A stretch of 8,152 bases of DNA from JAUHWS01 sp964571805. Lineage in GTDB: Bacteria; Patescibacteriota; Gracilibacteria; UM-FILTER-43-11. The translations under genes were made by a program, and so were the position numbers. Below are positions 5,464 through 8,152 of the stretch, one piece after another (positions within the stretch are counted from its first letter, which is position 1; each line of letters starts with the position of its first letter). The notes below the pieces were generated by a model that did no database searches, was not told the DNA's origin, and saw nothing but the letters and a program-made list of their open reading frames with translations. Location of the stretch: NCBI GenBank assembly GCA_964571805.1, contig CAZNDI010000053.1:1-8152 (forward strand). The letters are read 5' to 3'.

Positions 5464-5844
5464 CTATCCTTCCACTTCAACTTGGAAACCACCGTAAGAC
5501 ATCTTTTTCATTTCAAAAGGCATGGGCATTTCTTTGCCTTCCTCCATCTGCTTGCTCATTTCTTCCATGACCTTCGCATTGACTTCATCTCGATGTTCTT
5601 TGGATTTAAAGACGATAAAAGAAAACCAAACGGTCTCATCACTTTTTGCTCCAGCCATGTCAGTAAAGGTACGTGTCTTCATATCTCCCATTTCTTGGGG
5701 GGCAAGATCATTGCCACGACATTCATAGTACTCAAGTGCACCATGTTTCATCCACGTGTCACGGCCGCCTTCTGCCATTTTTTTATATTCCTCAGTCTTA
5801 TTTTCTGGGATGACGAGTACAAACCCGTCTACATATTTTGCCAT
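5464..5844 (-). CDS. DUF1428 family protein (YbaA-like)
   Basis: The 126-residue protein matches DUF1428 (E. coli YbaA family) from end to end. Hallmarks are Y-V-D-G-F-V-L-V-I-P (4-13), W-M-K-H-G-A-L-E-Y-Y-E (31-41), V-W-F-S-F-I-V-F-K-S-K-E-H-R-D-E-V-N-A-K (72-91) and the C-terminal MPFEMKKMSYGGFQV (108-122). The fold is a ferredoxin-like alpha/beta barrel of the dimeric type; the biochemical role is unknown. There is no signal peptide, so it is cytoplasmic. The gene ends in TAG. Upstream, TTGCCA and TAATAT occur on the minus strand with a rather long 19-bp gap (5909-5904 and 5884-5879), a weak promoter candidate. There is no Shine-Dalgarno sequence. Confidence 0.92.
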   Translation of the reverse strand: MAKYVDGFVLVIPENKTEEYKKMAEGGRDTWMKHGALEYYECRGNDLAPQEMGDMKTRTFTDMAGAKSDETVWFSFIVFKSKEHRDEVNAKVMEEMSKQMEEGKEMPMPFEMKKMSYGGFQVEVEG

Positions 5845-5986
5845 ATTGATTTAGGTTTAATGAATAGCTATTTCACAAATATTATTCCAGTTGCCAAAAT
5901 CGATGGCAAGATGATTGACTTGAAAGATGCTGGAAATAATATCTCATCTTACGCGCCTTGCGATTCACTCCACTCCGTTTAATCAC

Positions 5987-6052
5987 AAGCGAGAAGTGGT
6001 AAGCGGGAAGCTTGCTGCAAGCGCTCTGTGATAGGCTTACCACTTACCGCTT
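5987..6052. repeat. Imperfect palindrome built of heptamers (REP-like)
   Basis: AAGTGGTAAGC (5994-6004) is perfectly complementary to GCTTACCACTT (6035-6045). The stem extends outward, after a 2x2 internal loop, with AAGCG (5987-5991) pairing CGCTT (6048-6052). A nested hairpin GCTTG-CTG-CAAGC sits inside at 6010-6022. The left arm reads as 7-base units AAGCGAG, AAGTGGT, AAGCGGG; the right side reads CTTACCA, CTTACCG, CTTATCG, CTTACCG (6036-6063). An outer pair CATCTTAC (5945-5952) and GTAAGATG (6081-6088) brackets the element. It fills the gap between the DHFR-like gene and DUF1428 and could form a strong RNA hairpin. Confidence 0.75.
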
Positions 6053-6118
6053 ATCGCTTACCGCTCATAAGCCGTTGTGAGTAAGATGGGCATCCTAAAG
6101 AGTGTCTAAGGTGAGATG

Positions 6119-6742
6119 CTATTTTAAGATGTTGTACCGGATATGGGTCACCAGGCTGGTTCCGCTGACTTCGATGGGGTCTAGTTTGAGTTGAGGGACG
6201 CCTTCAAAGAGTCGGGTGCCGGCGCCGATGGTGACGGGGAGGATGTGGAGCCAGAGTTCATCGATGAGCCCAGCGGCGAGGTATTGATTGACGGTGTTTG
6301 CACCTCCGTTGATCTTGATGTCCCGATTTCCTGCAGCTTCTTTGGCTTGAGAGAGGGCGGATTCGATGCCGTCGGTGACAAAGTAAAAGGTGGTGCCGCC
6401 TTCCATTTTAATGGGGTCACGTTTTTTGTGGGAAAGGACAAACGTGGGAGCGTGATACGGAGGGTTGTCTCCCCACCATCCTTTCCATTCGGGTGTCTCT
6501 CGGCGGTCTTTGGGGCCAAACATATTGCTGCCCATGATGAAGGCTCCGGCATCCAAAATGGCGTCGATTTCTTTTTTGTGTTTTTGCTTTTCGGGTTCAG
6601 CAAACATCCAACGGCGCAATAGGTCGGGATCGAAATTGTCTCCAAACGGATGTTCGAAGCTTTGATTGACGCCTGCGGTGAAGCCATCCAGGGAGATGGC
6701 CATGCTGCAGGTGACTTTTGTTTTACTTGTATTATTTACCAT
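6119..6742 (-). CDS. RibD C-terminal / dihydrofolate-reductase-like protein
   Basis: The 207-residue protein belongs to the DHFR/RibD C-terminal superfamily of NADPH-dependent reductases. Visible features are the first strand and loop TCSMAISLDGFTAG (11-24), the GSNMFGP turn (71-77), PTFVLSHKKRDP (99-110), the nucleotide-binding-type INGGANTVNQYLAAGLIDEL (144-163) and the closing HILPVTIGAGTRLFEGV (166-182). Length is normal and the domain is intact. Stand-alone RibD_C proteins of this kind are common accessory genes. Their substrate is usually unknown; it need not be dihydrofolate or a riboflavin precursor, and no riboflavin genes are nearby. It is followed, in transcription order, by the heptamer palindrome and then DUF1428. 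The upstream 141-bp gap is G/T-rich on the plus strand and gives a C/A-rich leader without a Shine-Dalgarno site. Confidence 0.92.
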   Translation of the reverse strand: MVNNTSKTKVTCSMAISLDGFTAGVNQSFEHPFGDNFDPDLLRRWMFAEPEKQKHKKEIDAILDAGAFIMGSNMFGPKDRRETPEWKGWWGDNPPYHAPTFVLSHKKRDPIKMEGGTTFYFVTDGIESALSQAKEAAGNRDIKINGGANTVNQYLAAGLIDELWLHILPVTIGAGTRLFEGVPQLKLDPIEVSGTSLVTHIRYNILK

Positions 6743-6883
6743 ATTCTTAGGTTAAGGAGTTGAGGGGATGGGGGTTTATTTTGGGTGGAGAATTTTGTGG
6801 CTTTGGCATGATCTGAGTTGGTTAATTTGGTGGTTTGACTTTTATTTAATTGTGATTGTCCCTCAAGTACTAGATAAATTTTC

Positions 6884-7558
6884 TTAATTCTGAGTTATTA
6901 ATCCATATATAGTAATTATTAGTGTTGTGAGCTCAATTAATAATATAAAATTCTCTTTACTAATAATATTAGTAGTTGGGTTTTTGCTATTAAAAACCAC
7001 TTGAACGTATGGGAAAATCTTTTGTTTTAAATCTAAAAAAGCAATTAAAATTGTTAATAACAATAAGAATAGGCCAATTATCGTTTCATTATAATTATTT
7101 AATTGAAATGCATTCAAAGCAAATTTTCCACTTAAAAGAATGGTGGACCCAAAAATTATAGGATTTATGTATTTTAGCCAAAAGTACCAAGGCCTAAATT
7201 TTTTTAAAGCACTTTGCAACTGTTTTTGTTTTCCTAAAAACCAAGATTCATATACTGAATTTATTTGAAATTCACAAAAGTTATAATGAAATTCTAGTGT
7301 AACTCCACTAACAATTTCATTATCGGACCAAATTATACTTCTTATTTTTAACTTATTCGAAATTTCGTTACTATTAAAATCACGTATTTCTTCTACGCTT
7401 TTAAGTGGTATTGTTTCCTCCCCATAACCAATACAAACTTCCAATTCTACTTTCTCATTATTACTACACTCATTCAGAATTTTAATAATTTCTAAAACAT
7501 CTTCTTTATGCAATTTGACTGCATGAGTATATATAATTTTTCTAAATTCTTTTTTCAT
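6884..7558 (-). CDS. AT-rich gene for unrecognised membrane protein (about 3 TM segments)
   Basis: This 224-residue protein has no family I recognise. Residues 1-125 are predicted soluble, alternating beta and alpha: a helix rich in E/K/I (18-31), a strand E-V-E-L-E-V-C-I-G, and later V-T-L-E-F-H-Y-N-F-C-E-F-Q-I-N-S-V-Y-E-S-W-F (86-107). Three hydrophobic segments follow, at about 131-151, 158-176 and 204-222; the second (IIGLFLLLLTILIAFLD) is the clearest. A cytoplasmic sensing domain joined to a C-terminal membrane bundle is a layout seen in some stress and defence effectors, but nothing here proves that role. Base composition is far more AT-rich than in the neighbouring genes, with mostly A/T-ending codons, which suggests horizontal acquisition. 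The leader is A/T only and has no Shine-Dalgarno site. The next gene upstream is 130 bp away. Confidence 0.75.
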   Translation of the reverse strand: MKKEFRKIIYTHAVKLHKEDVLEIIKILNECSNNEKVELEVCIGYGEETIPLKSVEEIRDFNSNEISNKLKIRSIIWSDNEIVSGVTLEFHYNFCEFQINSVYESWFLGKQKQLQSALKKFRPWYFWLKYINPIIFGSTILLSGKFALNAFQLNNYNETIIGLFLLLLTILIAFLDLKQKIFPYVQVVFNSKNPTTNIISKENFILLIELTTLIITIYGLITQN

Positions 7559-7688
7559 TAAAATTTTTTATTTTAATAGCTAAATGCAATTTAATAAAAG
7601 TTAATTTTGAAAAAGAATAATTAATCCTTCCCGCTCACCAATATACCTCTCCCACCTCAATGCCACCAATAATTTTTCTTCGATTTAG

Positions 7689-8152
7689 TCATAAATCCTC
7701 ATTTTCCCAATATTCACAATCCACAAGATCGTCCTCATTTTTCTCAATCAAACGAACACTTCCTTTAGATTGGTAACCAAATGGCTTATTGATGTTTAGA
7801 TCCGTGTGAATGGTTTGATGATCGAGATACTGAAACAAGAAAAATAGGGGATCGCCATGGGAGCAGATCACGTAATTCTTTTCGGGATGAAAATTTGCAG
7901 TGTCCCAAAATTGGATCATTCGCTGTTGAACCTCCTCAGGCGTTTCACCATTCTTATTGGGTGCCTTGGTATAAAGCTGACGTCTCCATATTTTTTGTTT
8001 CGGCGCCCCTTCGCTTGGCGTTAGGGTTTCGTAAAGTCGTTCCTCAAGAATAACTGGAATTGTACCGCCAGCAATAATTTCTGAAGTTTCCACGCAACTG
8101 TGAATTACGAAACTCCTCTCATTATCTGGTAAGCCAGAAGATGCCTTAAATA
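7689..8152 (-). CDS. Histidine phosphatase superfamily protein (5' end outside window)
   Basis: The open frame runs from the right edge to a TGA at 7689, giving 153 residues of the C-terminal part. A GTG at 8093 might be taken as a start, but the frame continues upstream with residues that fit the family (an S-F-V-I-H-S-C-V-E-T-S-E-I-I-A segment, like the S-x-x-x-R-x-x-E-T-A-E-I-I strand and helix), so the gene is truncated by the window. The second catalytic histidine block is present as V-I-C-S-H-G-D-P (H at about residue 98 of the visible part). The phosphohistidine-bearing RHG motif would be outside the window. Also visible is the acidic G-E-T-P-E-E-V-Q-Q-R-M helix typical of phosphoglycerate-mutase-like enzymes. 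The arginine usually found just before the ETSEII block is not obvious. The substrate is unknown. Confidence 0.85.
   Translation of the reverse strand, partial: FKASSGLPDNERSFVIHSCVETSEIIAGGTIPVILEERLYETLTPSEGAPKQKIWRRQLYTKAPNKNGETPEEVQQRMIQFWDTANFHPEKNYVICSHGDPLFFLFQYLDHQTIHTDLNINKPFGYQSKGSVRLIEKNEDDLVDCEYWENEDL

Noticed and set aside
5845..6118. Integron attC site between cassette-like genes
   Set aside because: The palindrome has no RYYYAAC/GTTRRRY core sites, other gene junctions lack comparable elements, and no integrase is present, so a cassette array is not supported.
1..7558. Alternative genetic code (UGA read as glycine, as in Gracilibacteria)
   Set aside because: TGA closes the SRPBCC gene at 4849, the DUF1801 gene at 4873 and the histidine phosphatase at 7689 at the expected family ends, so the standard code fits.
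8091..8093. GTG as the start of the histidine phosphatase gene
   Set aside because: The frame stays open to the window edge with family-like sequence upstream, and the catalytic RHG motif must lie further upstream, so this is an internal valine codon.

Overview
The window looks like accessory chromosome from a bacterium that uses the standard genetic code (TGA, TAG and TAA all close genes). It is dense in short, mostly single-domain genes, nearly all on the minus strand. Two things suggest a Patescibacteria/CPR-type genome. One is the style of the lipoproteins at the left end: a DEC-x-AAGNPVMESYP-x-QC motif, a Kazal-like cysteine domain, and Y-x-N-x-x-x-GF-x-x-x-YP domains. The other is that no visible start codon has a Shine-Dalgarno sequence. 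This placement is an inference; the DUF-type genes are just as common in Bacteroidota and other phyla.

Layout. (1) 1-1718: three consecutive minus-strand lipoprotein genes, the first running off the left edge. Each has a signal peptide ending in a lipobox with the lipidated Cys at residue 19. (2) 1866-3908: a minus-strand run of small soluble proteins: an AHSA1-type SRPBCC protein, DUF1398, DUF1801, a small protein ending in a ribbon-helix-helix-like segment, and DUF2200. (3) 3909-4411: a 0.5 kb gap with a pyrimidine-rich tract and three separate palindromes. (4) 4412-4849: the only plus-strand gene, a second SRPBCC protein, convergent with (5) a second DUF1801 protein (4873-5301) and a DUF1428 protein (5464-5844). 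(6) 5845-6118: a gap holding a heptamer-based imperfect palindrome. (7) 6119-6742: a RibD C-terminal/DHFR-like reductase. (8) 6884-7558: a very AT-rich gene for an unrecognised protein with about three membrane segments, probably acquired. (9) 7689-8152: the C-terminal part of a histidine phosphatase cut by the right edge.

How the genes work together is not clear. The middle block (two SRPBCC, two DUF1801, DUF1398, DUF2200, DUF1428, DHFR-like) holds families that often sit near each other in other bacteria, but no pathway can be read from them. Only the RHH-like gene and the first DUF1801 gene are close enough (9 bp) to suggest co-translation; the rest have gaps and probably their own promoters. 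Two well-spaced promoter-like sequences, upstream of DUF2200 and of the plus-strand SRPBCC gene, put the expected transcription start on the start codon itself. Together with the absence of Shine-Dalgarno sites, this suggests leaderless or SD-independent translation. I see no convincing new defence or mobile system. The most unusual signals are the start-site architecture, the stacked palindromic repeats, and the AT-rich membrane-protein island.
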